Assembly (NCBI GenBank): GCA_964616825.1
Contig: CAZTSX010000011.1
Coordinates: 1-64,000 of the forward strand
DNA: 64,000 nt
Direction: 5' to 3'
Source of the DNA: QYOJ01 sp964616825
GTDB taxonomy: Bacteria > Bacteroidota > Bacteroidia > Bacteroidales > FEN-979
In this document: positions 26,009-34,056 of the stretch, piece after piece
Layout: every line of letters starts with the position of its first letter
How positions within the stretch are numbered: position 1 is the stretch's first letter
Position numbers and translations under genes: made by a program
The notes under the pieces: generated by a model
Seen by the model: only the letters and a program-made list of their open reading frames with translations
Databases searched by the model: none
What the model was told of the DNA's origin: nothing

Positions 26009-26018
26009 TTATCTCAAC
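25999..26018. terminator. Hairpin across abutting convergent stop codons
   Basis: GTTGAG (25999-26004) and CTCAAC (26013-26018) form a 6-bp stem with an 8-base loop. The loop and stem contain the tsaB stop (26006-26008) and the Omp28-like gene's stop (26009-26011). It may act as a weak bidirectional terminator, but the stem is short and lacks a T run. Confidence 0.4.
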
Positions 26019-27466
26019 AGCACACAACGCCTGGTAAACGTAGCATCGTTGGCTTGCAGCCGGTAGATGTAGATCCCGCCGGGGAGTTTCTGTCCGGCAT
26101 CATTGGTTCCATCCCATTGTACATGATAATTTCCGGATGGGAGTGATTCATTAACCAGGATTTTCACTTTCTTCCCATTGATATTGAATACTTCCATCAC
26201 CACATTTGACATTTGTGTGAGTGAATATTCAATCATGGTGGTTTTGGCAAAGGGATTCGGAGAATTCATTGAGAGTGTACCCTGGATTCTGCCCGGATCT
26301 TCAATCGAGGTATATAATCCCTGGTTGACGGCAATCACGACAGTTTGGGTATCAATTTCACTGACCACAATCAATTCGTCATAGTAATAGTCCGTTTCCC
26401 CCTTAACAGGAAGAGGAAGAACAACATTCAGGTCAATCGATTCACCAGGAGTCATTGTATGAGGAAAGCTGGTGAAGGGCCAGGGCTCGACCGACCATGG
26501 GAAAGAACTACTACCGTCAGATTCCTGCTGAACATAGAGCAGATCCAAATCGATATCCGTACTATTGTTGATGGTGACAATCTGGCCATCCAAACATTGA
26601 CCTGGATTCTCAAAAAAGAGTGTATCCGCTGTCAGCGTCACATCTGGAGTGATGTAGGTCGTATCTCCGGTAAGACATCCGATGCCGGTGATTACCTCTT
26701 CGGTGGTGTTGTCGAGCACAAAAGCCAGCAGTTCACAGTTCTCCATGATGTAATCGGTTGCTGAATAATCGTATGTAAAAATTCGGGTATAGAAGGTTCC
26801 TGCCGTGCCATCGGTAAGGATTGGATCACCCCACTGTTCGACAAAGGCCTCACGGAACGTGTGCTTGTGAGTATAGTCCCCTGAGGCTCCCGACTGCTGG
26901 GAAACCAAATCGTTTTCAGCAAGAGTCACCATCAGGTTGTGATCACCGGGGAAGTCGTCGGTATAATAGATATCCACGATCACCGTCAGGATACTGGTTC
27001 CTTCATCGTAACTGGTCGCCATCCCGACATTCATCGGAGAGGGTTCGGCCAGGATGGTATTTGTGTGTCCCGTCCAGAGTGATCGGGTTAATATTCTTTC
27101 GCCAGGTGTCCATTGGCGACGTTGGACAAAGGCACTGGGCATGAATCGGCTGCTGCCGCAATAGGGCATTGTGTAAAAGGCGTCAGCATAATGCCTCCTG
27201 AAATCCGGGTCACCGGGATAAGGTAGTGTAAAACTTGAGTTGAAAGGATGATAAGCCACACAGAAAGCCCGGCCGGGATTATCAGCCAGGATCTGGGCCA
27301 TAACTTGGTGGCCGGCTGGGCAATTCGGGCAACGTACACCCGTAAACTCTTCCAGGATGGCGTTTTTATCTAAACTCTCCATCGGCACATAATGTTGTGT
27401 CATAAGGATGCCTGGAAACAAGAATAGCATCGCTGCAAGGGCAAAAAAGCGGATAACTGTTTTCAT
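26009..27466 (-). CDS. Omp28-like secreted protein with type IX sorting domain
   Basis: A 485-residue exported protein. A signal peptide covers about residues 1-23. An Omp28-type region follows with EEFTGVRCPNCPAGHQVMAQ, whose CPNC pair resembles a thioredoxin-fold active site. The middle holds an Ig-like region. The C-terminus (from about residue 395, MNSPNPFAKTTMIEYSLTQM... to TRRCVLLR) is a type A type IX secretion sorting domain, so the protein should cross the outer membrane and be anchored or released there. Its role is unknown; redox activity of the CxxC is plausible but unproven. Confidence 0.85.
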   Translation of the reverse strand: MKTVIRFFALAAMLFLFPGILMTQHYVPMESLDKNAILEEFTGVRCPNCPAGHQVMAQILADNPGRAFCVAYHPFNSSFTLPYPGDPDFRRHYADAFYTMPYCGSSRFMPSAFVQRRQWTPGERILTRSLWTGHTNTILAEPSPMNVGMATSYDEGTSILTVIVDIYYTDDFPGDHNLMVTLAENDLVSQQSGASGDYTHKHTFREAFVEQWGDPILTDGTAGTFYTRIFTYDYSATDYIMENCELLAFVLDNTTEEVITGIGCLTGDTTYITPDVTLTADTLFFENPGQCLDGQIVTINNSTDIDLDLLYVQQESDGSSSFPWSVEPWPFTSFPHTMTPGESIDLNVVLPLPVKGETDYYYDELIVVSEIDTQTVVIAVNQGLYTSIEDPGRIQGTLSMNSPNPFAKTTMIEYSLTQMSNVVMEVFNINGKKVKILVNESLPSGNYHVQWDGTNDAGQKLPGGIYIYRLQANDATFTRRCVLLR

Positions 27467-27633
27467 GTCTAAAAGATTTGGTTTTTGGTTTCTGAACGAT
27501 AAAGATACATAATCTCAAAGAAATCCCGCCGGGTTTTCGATATGCTATTTCATTTTCGTGATGTAATTTATCCCTGAATTCATGGCAGATCCATATTCAA
27601 TTACTGATTTTGCTATATTTACAGCCTAAAAGT

Positions 27634-27682
27634 ACGTGAGACGTAAGACGTGAGACGTGAAGTTTTGAATCTTGAGTTTTGA
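27634..27682. repeat. Heptanucleotide array supplying the ispG start codon
   Basis: Seven 7-mers in unbroken register: ACGTGAG, ACGTAAG, ACGTGAG, ACGTGAA, GTTTTGA, ATCTTGA, GTTTTGA. The apparent TTG start codon of ispG (27679-27681) lies in the last unit, and an in-frame TGA lies at 27673-27675, so no upstream start is possible. Confidence 0.85.
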
Positions 27683-28962
27683 ACCTTAATCCATATACCA
27701 GATTTAACACCCGTGTCGTCGATATCGGGGATGTGCCGATGGGTGGTGATTATCCTATCCGGGTACAGTCGATGACAAACACGTTCACGCTCGACACAAA
27801 AGCAACAGTGGAGCAAGCGATCCGGATGATCGAAGCCGGCTGTGAATATGTCAGGATCTCTGTGCCGGGGATAAAAGAGGTTGAGAACCTGCAAAATATC
27901 AAGAAGGAGTTGAAAATTCGCGGTTTCAATACGCCGATTATTGCCGATGTTCATTTTAATCCGAAGATCGCTGAGATCGCTGCATCAGTTGTCGAAAAGG
28001 TGCGGATTAATCCGGGAAACTATGTTTCAGGGTCGAGGGATGAGGGACGAGGGACGAGGAATAAGACTCAAGGCTCAAGACTCAAGGTTAAAGGAAAGAA
28101 TATCCAGAATCAAGCATCCAGCATCGAGCATCCAGCATCAAGTCATCCAATATCTAACATCCAGCATCCGGTTTCAGACCAGGAGTACTTCGAACAAGTT
28201 TCCAGCAACCTATCCCCTCTATTAAAGATTTGCCAAGAACATGGTACTGTGATCCGCATCGGCGTGAATCATGGATCGCTATCGGAACGGATCATGGAAA
28301 AATTTGGTGATACGCCTCTTGGTATGGTCGAGTCGGCCCTCGAGTTTGCCCGGATCTGTGATCATCAAGATTTCAACGACCTGGTGATTTCTTTAAAATC
28401 TTCCAACACGAGGGTGATGATCTTTGCTAACCAGTTGCTGGTGAAACGGATGAAGGAGGAGAAGATGGATTATCCGTTACATCTGGGTGTAACGGAAGCC
28501 GGCGCCGGCGAAGATGGACGACTGAAATCAGCTGTCGGGATCGGAAGCCTTTTGGCTGATGGTATCGGCGACACCATCCGGGTTTCCATTACCGAAGATC
28601 CGGAATTTGAGATCCCGGTAGCTTATGGAATCCTGCAAGCTACCGGTGTGCGGATCACGAAAACCGAATACATCTCCTGTCCATCCTGCGCGCGAACGTT
28701 GTTCAACATCCAGGACGCTGTTCAAAAAGTCAGGGAAAAGACCGATCACTTAACCGGACTGAAAATCGCTGTAATGGGATGTATCGTCAACGGTCCCGGT
28801 GAGATGGCTGACTCCCATTACGGGTATGTCGGTGCCGGGAATGGGAAAGTGAACCTCTATAAAGGGCAAACCCTGGTGAAGAAAAATATAGATGAGTCAG
28901 AAGCTGTAGAGGAACTTGTGGGGCTGATCAAAGAGAGCGGAGACTGGCAGGAATTGCCATAG
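27679..28962 (+). CDS. ispG: 4-hydroxy-3-methylbut-2-enyl diphosphate synthase with a 49-codon repeat insertion
   Basis: A 427-residue protein of the non-mevalonate isoprenoid pathway, converting MEcPP to HMBPP. The TIM-barrel part contains VRVQ-type PIRVQSMTNTFTLDT and KVRINPGNYV; the Fe-S domain has CPSCARTLF and MGCIVNGPGEM, giving the three Cys and a Glu for the [4Fe-4S] cluster. Sequence style (IGVNHGSLSERI, TEYISCPSC) is that of Bacteroidota, yet the large extra domain usually present between barrel and Fe-S domain in that group seems absent. Residues about 118-166 are encoded by a 21-unit heptanucleotide array. The start is TTG inside another array, and the last residues ELP and the stop TAG come from a decamer array. 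Confidence 0.93.
   Translation: MNLNPYTRFNTRVVDIGDVPMGGDYPIRVQSMTNTFTLDTKATVEQAIRMIEAGCEYVRISVPGIKEVENLQNIKKELKIRGFNTPIIADVHFNPKIAEIAASVVEKVRINPGNYVSGSRDEGRGTRNKTQGSRLKVKGKNIQNQASSIEHPASSHPISNIQHPVSDQEYFEQVSSNLSPLLKICQEHGTVIRIGVNHGSLSERIMEKFGDTPLGMVESALEFARICDHQDFNDLVISLKSSNTRVMIFANQLLVKRMKEEKMDYPLHLGVTEAGAGEDGRLKSAVGIGSLLADGIGDTIRVSITEDPEFEIPVAYGILQATGVRITKTEYISCPSCARTLFNIQDAVQKVREKTDHLTGLKIAVMGCIVNGPGEMADSHYGYVGAGNGKVNLYKGQTLVKKNIDESEAVEELVGLIKESGDWQELP
28030..28176. repeat. 21-unit heptanucleotide array inside ispG
   Basis: 147 bases can be read as 21 consecutive 7-mers, beginning GGGTCGA, GGGATGA, GGGACGA, GGGACGA, passing through GACTCAA/GGCTCAA and GCATCCA/GCATCGA types, and ending GGTTTCA. 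Neighbouring units are most alike and types drift along the array. 147 bases equal 49 codons exactly, so the ispG frame is kept. It falls between RINPGNYV and the EYFEQVSSNLSPLLKICQEH helix. Confidence 0.88.
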
Positions 28963-29057
28963 ATTGCCATGGATTGCCATACATTGCCATTTCCCCACCA
29001 GTTCACCATCCCACCATATCACTATATCACCAGTTCACCAATTCGCCAGCTCACCAG
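28951..29057. repeat. Decamer and octamer arrays between ispG and the lipid kinase gene
   Basis: Four 10-mers of form nnATTGCCAT (28951-28990) contain the ispG stop codon (28960-28962). Then eight consecutive 8-mers (28994-29057), for example CCCACCAG, TTCACCAT, ATCACCAG, TTCGCCAG, CTCACCAG, contain the stop codon of the convergent lipid kinase gene (29035-29037) and encode its last residues. The decamer family recurs at 40467-40504. Confidence 0.88.
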
Positions 29058-29994
29058 TTACTACTCTCAATGCTTTCGGTATGATCTCATAGGTGAACGG
29101 CGTATGGCCGAGTGATTCCCCATCGGCTTCGAGGTAGATTTTTCCAGTGGAACGGATGCGAATGGTTTTTCCCCGGAAGGTTTTAACCATGTCCAGCTTG
29201 ATTAGTGTACCGTTGTATAGCTTACTCGTATGCCTGATCACCATCCATTTCGGTGCTTTTACAATCAGGGTCATATCCAGTAATCCATCATCGGGAATGG
29301 CGTTTGGTACTTGCATCATGCCACCTCCATTGTATTTGCAAATCCCGACGTTCATGGAGAAAATCTCTCCTTTGAATTCAGGATTTCCATCCACTTCGAT
29401 CACAGCGTCTAAAAACTTATATTGAAACAAGCTTGCAAAGACAAACCAGAGGTAAGTGAGTGGGCCTCCATGTCCTTTTTCCTTGAACAGATTGGTCTTT
29501 TTTGCCACCAGGGCATCATATCCCATGCCAGTCACATTCATGAAATAGCGATCGTATGTTTGATCTTTCTTATGGTAGGATACTTTGCCTACATCCTGGA
29601 CAAATGTATTTTTCTGTTTCAGCAACTTCACCGCTCCTTCATATTCAAACGGAACATTAAACATCCGGCACCAGTCATTACCGGTGCCTATCGGGATCAT
29701 TCCCATGATTATATCCTGTACCGGGCAGGTCTGCTGCAGGAAAATCCCGTTAAGTACTTCGTTCAACGTACCATCTCCCCCAACAACAACGATTTTTCTA
29801 TACCCCTTTTCGATTGATTTACGGGCCAGGTGAATGGCATGATCTCTATGTTCTGTAAATAAAAAGTCGTGGTCAACTCCCTCTTTCTCAATAATCCGGT
29901 GGATCTTCGGCCACTCTTTAGTTCCCTTTTGCACACCAGCATTAGGATTTACGATGATCATCCAACGGCTCTCAGGAATTGTAGCTTGCTCCAT
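29035..29994 (-). CDS. Diacylglycerol/sphingosine kinase family lipid kinase
   Basis: A 319-residue DAGK-catalytic-domain protein of the YegS/DgkB type. The nucleotide-binding motif KIVVVGGDGTLNEVLNGI (near residue 75) and IPIGTGNDWCRMFNVP (near residue 105) are clear; IYLEADGESLG is the conserved C-terminal motif. It probably phosphorylates diacylglycerol or a similar lipid at the inner membrane; in Bacteroidota a sphingoid substrate is also conceivable. Its C-terminal residues TGELANW and stop codon are encoded by the octamer array, so the original end of the gene may have been altered by the repeat. Confidence 0.87.
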   Translation of the reverse strand: MEQATIPESRWMIIVNPNAGVQKGTKEWPKIHRIIEKEGVDHDFLFTEHRDHAIHLARKSIEKGYRKIVVVGGDGTLNEVLNGIFLQQTCPVQDIIMGMIPIGTGNDWCRMFNVPFEYEGAVKLLKQKNTFVQDVGKVSYHKKDQTYDRYFMNVTGMGYDALVAKKTNLFKEKGHGGPLTYLWFVFASLFQYKFLDAVIEVDGNPEFKGEIFSMNVGICKYNGGGMMQVPNAIPDDGLLDMTLIVKAPKWMVIRHTSKLYNGTLIKLDMVKTFRGKTIRIRSTGKIYLEADGESLGHTPFTYEIIPKALRVVTGELANW

Positions 29995-30035
29995 TATGAA
30001 ATGTGTGAATTATACGACGGCAAGTTAACCAAAAA

Positions 30036-30043
30036 TATTTTTG
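30036..30043 (+). promoter_or_regulatory. Probable -7 element before the barrel protein gene
   Basis: TATTTTTG matches TAnnTTTG exactly, 25 bases before the ATG at 30069. No TTTG is seen at the usual distance upstream. Confidence 0.45.
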
Positions 30044-30068
30044 TACTTTTATCCAAACCTTATCAGTC

Positions 30069-30689
30069 ATGAAAAAGATATTGACCCTTATTCTATCCTT
30101 TGTAGTTCTTTCATTGACGTTGAACGCCCAGGAAGAGAAGAAAGAACGAACATTTGGGTATTTCAACAGAACCGAAGCTGGTGTTGGCTTTGGTATAGGA
30201 AAATTTAAAACAGACAAATTCGACGGGATCCAGAAACGGGTGAAAAACGATGAGATCATCATTTCGTTCAATACGATCAACGGGATCACGTATAAAGGTC
30301 GTGTCGGATTGGGGATAGGCATCGGTGTGGAGAAATGGCAGCACGGACTATTTTTTCCTCTATTCGGACAACTCTATTACGATGTGAAGCCAAAGGGTAA
30401 CACATTTTTCGGAAGCCTCAGTTTGGGTAGCGCTATCGGCAAACGTGATAGCACCTCGTTCTTCCACCAGGGAGATGGCGGGTTTATGATCCAGATCGGC
30501 ATTGGCTATAAAATGAAGGTGTTTAAACGTCTTCGCTTTTATTACGAGGTTTTCTACAAGTACCAGGCAATCCACTCAAGCTATACCATCACGACCACTA
30601 CCGACAGTATCCCGCTAATCAGCAGCCCCATAGATTACAAAGTTCCCTTACATTTTTTGGGCTTCCGTATCGGCATCAGCTTTTATTAA
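30069..30689 (+). CDS. Putative outer membrane beta-barrel protein
   Basis: A 206-residue protein with a signal peptide (residues 1-20, ending TLNAQ). The mature part alternates polar and hydrophobic residues with many Gly and aromatic residues (TEAGVGFGIGKF, RVGLGIGIGVEKW, LRFYYEVFYKYQ) and ends with GFRIGISFY, the terminal aromatic residue typical of outer membrane barrels. It is probably an eight-stranded barrel. Function unknown. It is transcribed divergently from the lipid kinase and ends 4 bases before the convergent O-antigen ligase family gene. Confidence 0.75.
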   Translation: MKKILTLILSFVVLSLTLNAQEEKKERTFGYFNRTEAGVGFGIGKFKTDKFDGIQKRVKNDEIIISFNTINGITYKGRVGLGIGIGVEKWQHGLFFPLFGQLYYDVKPKGNTFFGSLSLGSAIGKRDSTSFFHQGDGGFMIQIGIGYKMKVFKRLRFYYEVFYKYQAIHSSYTITTTTDSIPLISSPIDYKVPLHFLGFRIGISFY

Positions 30690-30693
30690 AAAG

Positions 30694-32361
30694 TTACAAT
30701 GCATCCTGATCCCGTCGTCCAAAGAGAAGGAAGGCATAGAAGAAATAGAAGAAAGATACGCCGGCCTGTGATTCCAGGGTATCTTCCGTAAGGAGTGATA
30801 ATGTGCCAATGATGAAAAATACAAGGAAAAAGTAATCATGGAAGCCCTGCCTGACCCAGGCAGGATAGATCAGTGAGAAGATGAACCAGATGAGTCCAAA
30901 TACGCCGAATCCGATCAGAATCGACATAAACTGGTTGTGTGATCTCCATCGTTGATGGGGTGCCAGCTTTGTATTCATCTCTTCATATTGCTGCTTAAAA
31001 ACTTCATTCATATCACCGGTGCCTACTCCTATGATCCAGTTATCGCATATGATCCCCCAACTTGCCTTCCAGAATTCCAATCGCTGCATCAATGAAGAAC
31101 CCGTAGGATCTCCGGTCGTCATGTAGTTTTCATACCCCATGAGCAGTTCATAGATCCGGCCCCGAAGACTGAACAGATTCAGGTTGACTACATTGGCAAT
31201 ACCTTTTTCAACTGCTTCAACATCTTTCTCTGTGAGTTGCTTCACACCATCCGCATCTTTTCGCAATCCTTTGGAAGCCAGATACCTAATAAGCGTGAAC
31301 TTGATCTGTTGACCTTTCAGGTCGGTGCTGTCAATCGGAATCTCTGATCGTTTGCTCCAGGAATCGCCCAATTCCCACCATTGAATATAGATCCAGACAT
31401 AGTGACCATTTTCTGTTTGCAAGTTCTCCAGATAATGTGTATACGGGCTTCCCCGGGCATTGACAGAATCAAGTGTCGTTAAATCTACCGGCTCCACTCT
31501 GTAATAATCAGTTACAACCGATTTCAGGTAGAGTCCACCTACCATTATCACGATGAGGATAGAGAGAATGCACCCTGTTTTGAGCCAAATTCTCCTGCTT
31601 CTGAAGGTATAGATGATCAACATAATGATGAGGGTGAGGAAAAATACACCCAGACCTGTGAATGATTTGGAGAGAACCAGGTAGAGCAGGAACCATGCCA
31701 TCAACAGAACAGTTCCGAATTTCATCCAGATGGATATCCCCCTCCTCCTGTATAGAAAATACCCCATGAAGAAGAGGGCCATACTGATCATCAGTGCCAG
31801 GATAATATGAGAGATATGGACGGAGATATCACGGATGTCGATGAAGTCAAAGTTGATTAGTCTCCAGGTATTCGCCAATGTTACGATCAACAAGTTGATG
31901 ACAAAGATGCCTATGAACCTGTAAAAATCTGCCCGGGTGAAGGTTTTCAGTGTAGAGAAGATAAGAGGTAAAATCAGGATAGGTATTTTGGTCCGCAGGT
32001 CCTTAACCGCATAACCAAAATCGGAAGTGACAATTAGCCCCAGGATATGCAACACGTATACAGAAGCGAGGATCATGGCCGGTTTGTTCCGGAAAAAGAG
32101 TTTAAATCCTTTCCCGATACTCACAAACCACAATTGCAGGATATAGGGAAATCCAAGAAGGATTTTCTTGGCGAGCGAACCGGTACAGAAAAAAGTCAGA
32201 AACTTATTCAGGTTCATCCTCTCCAGGATCCAAGCCCCGGTCACGGTCCACATTCCAATACTCAGGATGTATTTAGAGAAGGGCAGAAAGACAATAATGA
32301 TTGCGATACCAGCAATAAAAGCAGTCCGGACAAAGATCTGGTATCCTCGTTCAAATGTCAT
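30694..32361 (-). CDS. O-antigen ligase/polymerase family membrane protein
   Basis: A 555-residue polytopic membrane protein with about 11-12 hydrophobic segments and a large periplasmic loop (about residues 280-440). The segment after the loop, GIICDNWIIGVGTGDMNEVF followed by RSHNQFMSILIGFGVFGLIW, matches the Wzy_C/WaaL region, including the conserved His. It would either join O-antigen to lipid A core or polymerise surface glycan. The next gene on the strand is a glycosyltransferase of LPS-core type, which supports an envelope glycan role. Ligase versus polymerase cannot be decided from sequence. Confidence 0.82.
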   Translation of the reverse strand: MTFERGYQIFVRTAFIAGIAIIIVFLPFSKYILSIGMWTVTGAWILERMNLNKFLTFFCTGSLAKKILLGFPYILQLWFVSIGKGFKLFFRNKPAMILASVYVLHILGLIVTSDFGYAVKDLRTKIPILILPLIFSTLKTFTRADFYRFIGIFVINLLIVTLANTWRLINFDFIDIRDISVHISHIILALMISMALFFMGYFLYRRRGISIWMKFGTVLLMAWFLLYLVLSKSFTGLGVFFLTLIIMLIIYTFRSRRIWLKTGCILSILIVIMVGGLYLKSVVTDYYRVEPVDLTTLDSVNARGSPYTHYLENLQTENGHYVWIYIQWWELGDSWSKRSEIPIDSTDLKGQQIKFTLIRYLASKGLRKDADGVKQLTEKDVEAVEKGIANVVNLNLFSLRGRIYELLMGYENYMTTGDPTGSSLMQRLEFWKASWGIICDNWIIGVGTGDMNEVFKQQYEEMNTKLAPHQRWRSHNQFMSILIGFGVFGLIWFIFSLIYPAWVRQGFHDYFFLVFFIIGTLSLLTEDTLESQAGVSFFYFFYAFLLFGRRDQDAL

Positions 32362-32401
32362 GATCAGGCAAACGTATTTTTAAACTTCTCAGGCAATGAA
32401 C

Positions 32402-33160
32402 TCATTGGGATTCCTCCCGCATTTCAATCGATTTAGCGATTTTTTGGGAAGCGTAAAAAGCAGCTGACAGGGACCATATAAAACCGGGGTATCCGTCCAG
32501 GACTCCCGCTTTGACGAAGTAGAACTGCACAAAGCTGATCGGAAATTTCAGCATCACCCACCACTTCGGAAAGCGTTTCCCCCGACTAAGATATTCCTGG
32601 GCAGCCCGCGTACTGTAAAAATTGAGCTTCTCCAGGTGATGAGATATGTCACGGTAGGAGTAATGCAGCATCTCCTCTTTCAGTCGGCGTCTTTTCCCGG
32701 TTACTTTTACACCTTCATGCACTTTTACTTTTGTAAATCCTCCTTTTTTCCGGTCAAACAAGCGCAGATGATAGTCGTTTCCGGCTCCGCCATGTTTGAA
32801 TTTCCGTCCCAGGTAGACCAGTGATATACAGATTTCAAAGCCAGCTTCCGGAATTTCAGGTTGTTGGGCCAGGGCTTGGATCTCATTGCTAAGTTCTGGT
32901 GATACCACCTCATCAGCGTCTATTGAGAATATCCAATCGTTGGCAGCCTGGTCAACGGCAAACTGTTTCTGGGTGCCAAACCCGTCAAACTCACGTTGAA
33001 TCACATGGCAACCCATTGATCGACAGATCTCAGCAGTCTGATCGGTCGACATGGAGTCGATCACAATGATCTCCGATACCATCGCCCTGACTGATTTGAT
33101 GCAGCGACGAATATTTTTCTCTTCATTAAATGCGATAATAATTGCAGAGATCTCAGGCAT
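32402..33160 (-). CDS. Family 2 glycosyltransferase, LPS core type
   Basis: A 252-residue GT-A fold enzyme. It begins MPEISAIIIAFNEEKNIRRC, then has VSEIIVIDSMSTDQTAEICR and WIFSIDADEVVSPELSNEI, in which Asp-Ala-Asp is the metal-binding DxD site. The C-terminal half (KVKVHEGVKV... FPISFVQFYFVKAGVLDGYP) is like WaaE/KdtX-type beta-1,4-glucosyltransferases. It sits 11 bases before the omega-amidase gene on the upstream side and 40 bases ahead of the O-antigen ligase family gene. Confidence 0.87.
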   Translation of the reverse strand: MPEISAIIIAFNEEKNIRRCIKSVRAMVSEIIVIDSMSTDQTAEICRSMGCHVIQREFDGFGTQKQFAVDQAANDWIFSIDADEVVSPELSNEIQALAQQPEIPEAGFEICISLVYLGRKFKHGGAGNDYHLRLFDRKKGGFTKVKVHEGVKVTGKRRRLKEEMLHYSYRDISHHLEKLNFYSTRAAQEYLSRGKRFPKWWVMLKFPISFVQFYFVKAGVLDGYPGFIWSLSAAFYASQKIAKSIEMREESQ

Positions 33161-33171
33161 CTGTTTTCAGA

Positions 33172-33963
33172 TTAATCTATACTAAATGTATCCCAATCCA
33201 GTCCAAAAGCGAATGATTCCCGAAAGAGCTTCAAATCCCGCCAGTTGAGAGTGACCCGCTGGATAACCTCGGTTCGTTCAGGAGCCTGGAAGAGGATATT
33301 TCCTTTTGGATCAACCACCATTGAATCGCCCGAGTGGTCCATCCCGCTTCCATCTTTCCCTATCCGGTTCACACCGGCCACGTAAGCCATGTTTTCCATG
33401 GCCCGGGCAACCATGAGAATTTTCCAGGGGTATGCCCGAACGATTGGCCAGTTGGCCAGAAAGAACAACAGGTCATACTCATAATTGCCATCCTTCAGGC
33501 TGTTTTTACTCCACACCGGAAATCTCAGGTCGTAGCAGATCATCGGAGAGAGATTCCACCCTTTCAATGAGATTATTGTTTTCTTCTCTCCTCCCCGAAA
33601 GCATTTATCCTCCCCGCTCAAACGGAAAAGATGGCGTTTATCGTATGTCTCATAGGTTCCATCCGGATAATAAAAAACCAGCCGGTTCACATAGTCATCC
33701 CCTTCCCTGATCATCAACGTGGCAGTGACAGCACTATTTTTCTCGCTGGCCATCTGGCGGATAAACTCCATCGATTCGCCCTCCATCTCCTCTGCAAGCC
33801 GCTCCGGATTCATAGAAAATCCTGTATTGAACATCTCCGGAAGCATGATCAGGTCTGTCTCCTCAGTTATTCCCTGAATCAGATTTGCAAACTGATCGAT
33901 GTTCTTCTTTTTCTCTTCCCAAAACAATGCAGTTTGGATGAGTGTAATGTTGAGGTCTTCCAT
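33172..33963 (-). CDS. Nitrilase superfamily omega-amidase
   Basis: A 263-residue carbon-nitrogen hydrolase. The catalytic triad is visible: Glu43 in LPEMFNTGFSM, Lys109 in ETYDKRHLF and Cys143 in SPMICYDLRFPVW. The pattern agrees best with YafV/omega-amidase (2-oxoglutaramate amidase), which clears the keto-amide made by glutamine transaminase or methionine salvage. It lies upstream of two envelope genes on the same strand; the linkage may be only positional. Confidence 0.88.
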   Translation of the reverse strand: MEDLNITLIQTALFWEEKKKNIDQFANLIQGITEETDLIMLPEMFNTGFSMNPERLAEEMEGESMEFIRQMASEKNSAVTATLMIREGDDYVNRLVFYYPDGTYETYDKRHLFRLSGEDKCFRGGEKKTIISLKGWNLSPMICYDLRFPVWSKNSLKDGNYEYDLLFFLANWPIVRAYPWKILMVARAMENMAYVAGVNRIGKDGSGMDHSGDSMVVDPKGNILFQAPERTEVIQRVTLNWRDLKLFRESFAFGLDWDTFSID

Positions 33964-34024
33964 GTGACTCTCGTTTTTTCCGTGTAAATTTAAGAAGAGT
34001 ATGCTTCATACCATGTAAAAATTT

Positions 34025-34032
34025 TAATTTTG
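34025..34032 (+). promoter_or_regulatory. Probable -7 element before pgk
   Basis: TAATTTTG matches TAnnTTTG, 24 bases before the pgk ATG at 34057. A -33 TTTG is not evident. Confidence 0.45.
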
Positions 34033-34056
34033 CTTACGTATCAAAATATATCGGTT

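Noticed and set aside
27619..27954. Open frame on the minus strand across the ispG start
   Set aside because: It is antisense to a conserved enzyme, has no recognisable domain and runs through the repeat array.
28030..28176. Repeat array in ispG as a possible CRISPR array
   Set aside because: Units are only 7 bases, lie directly next to each other without spacers, and are translated in frame; no cas genes are present.
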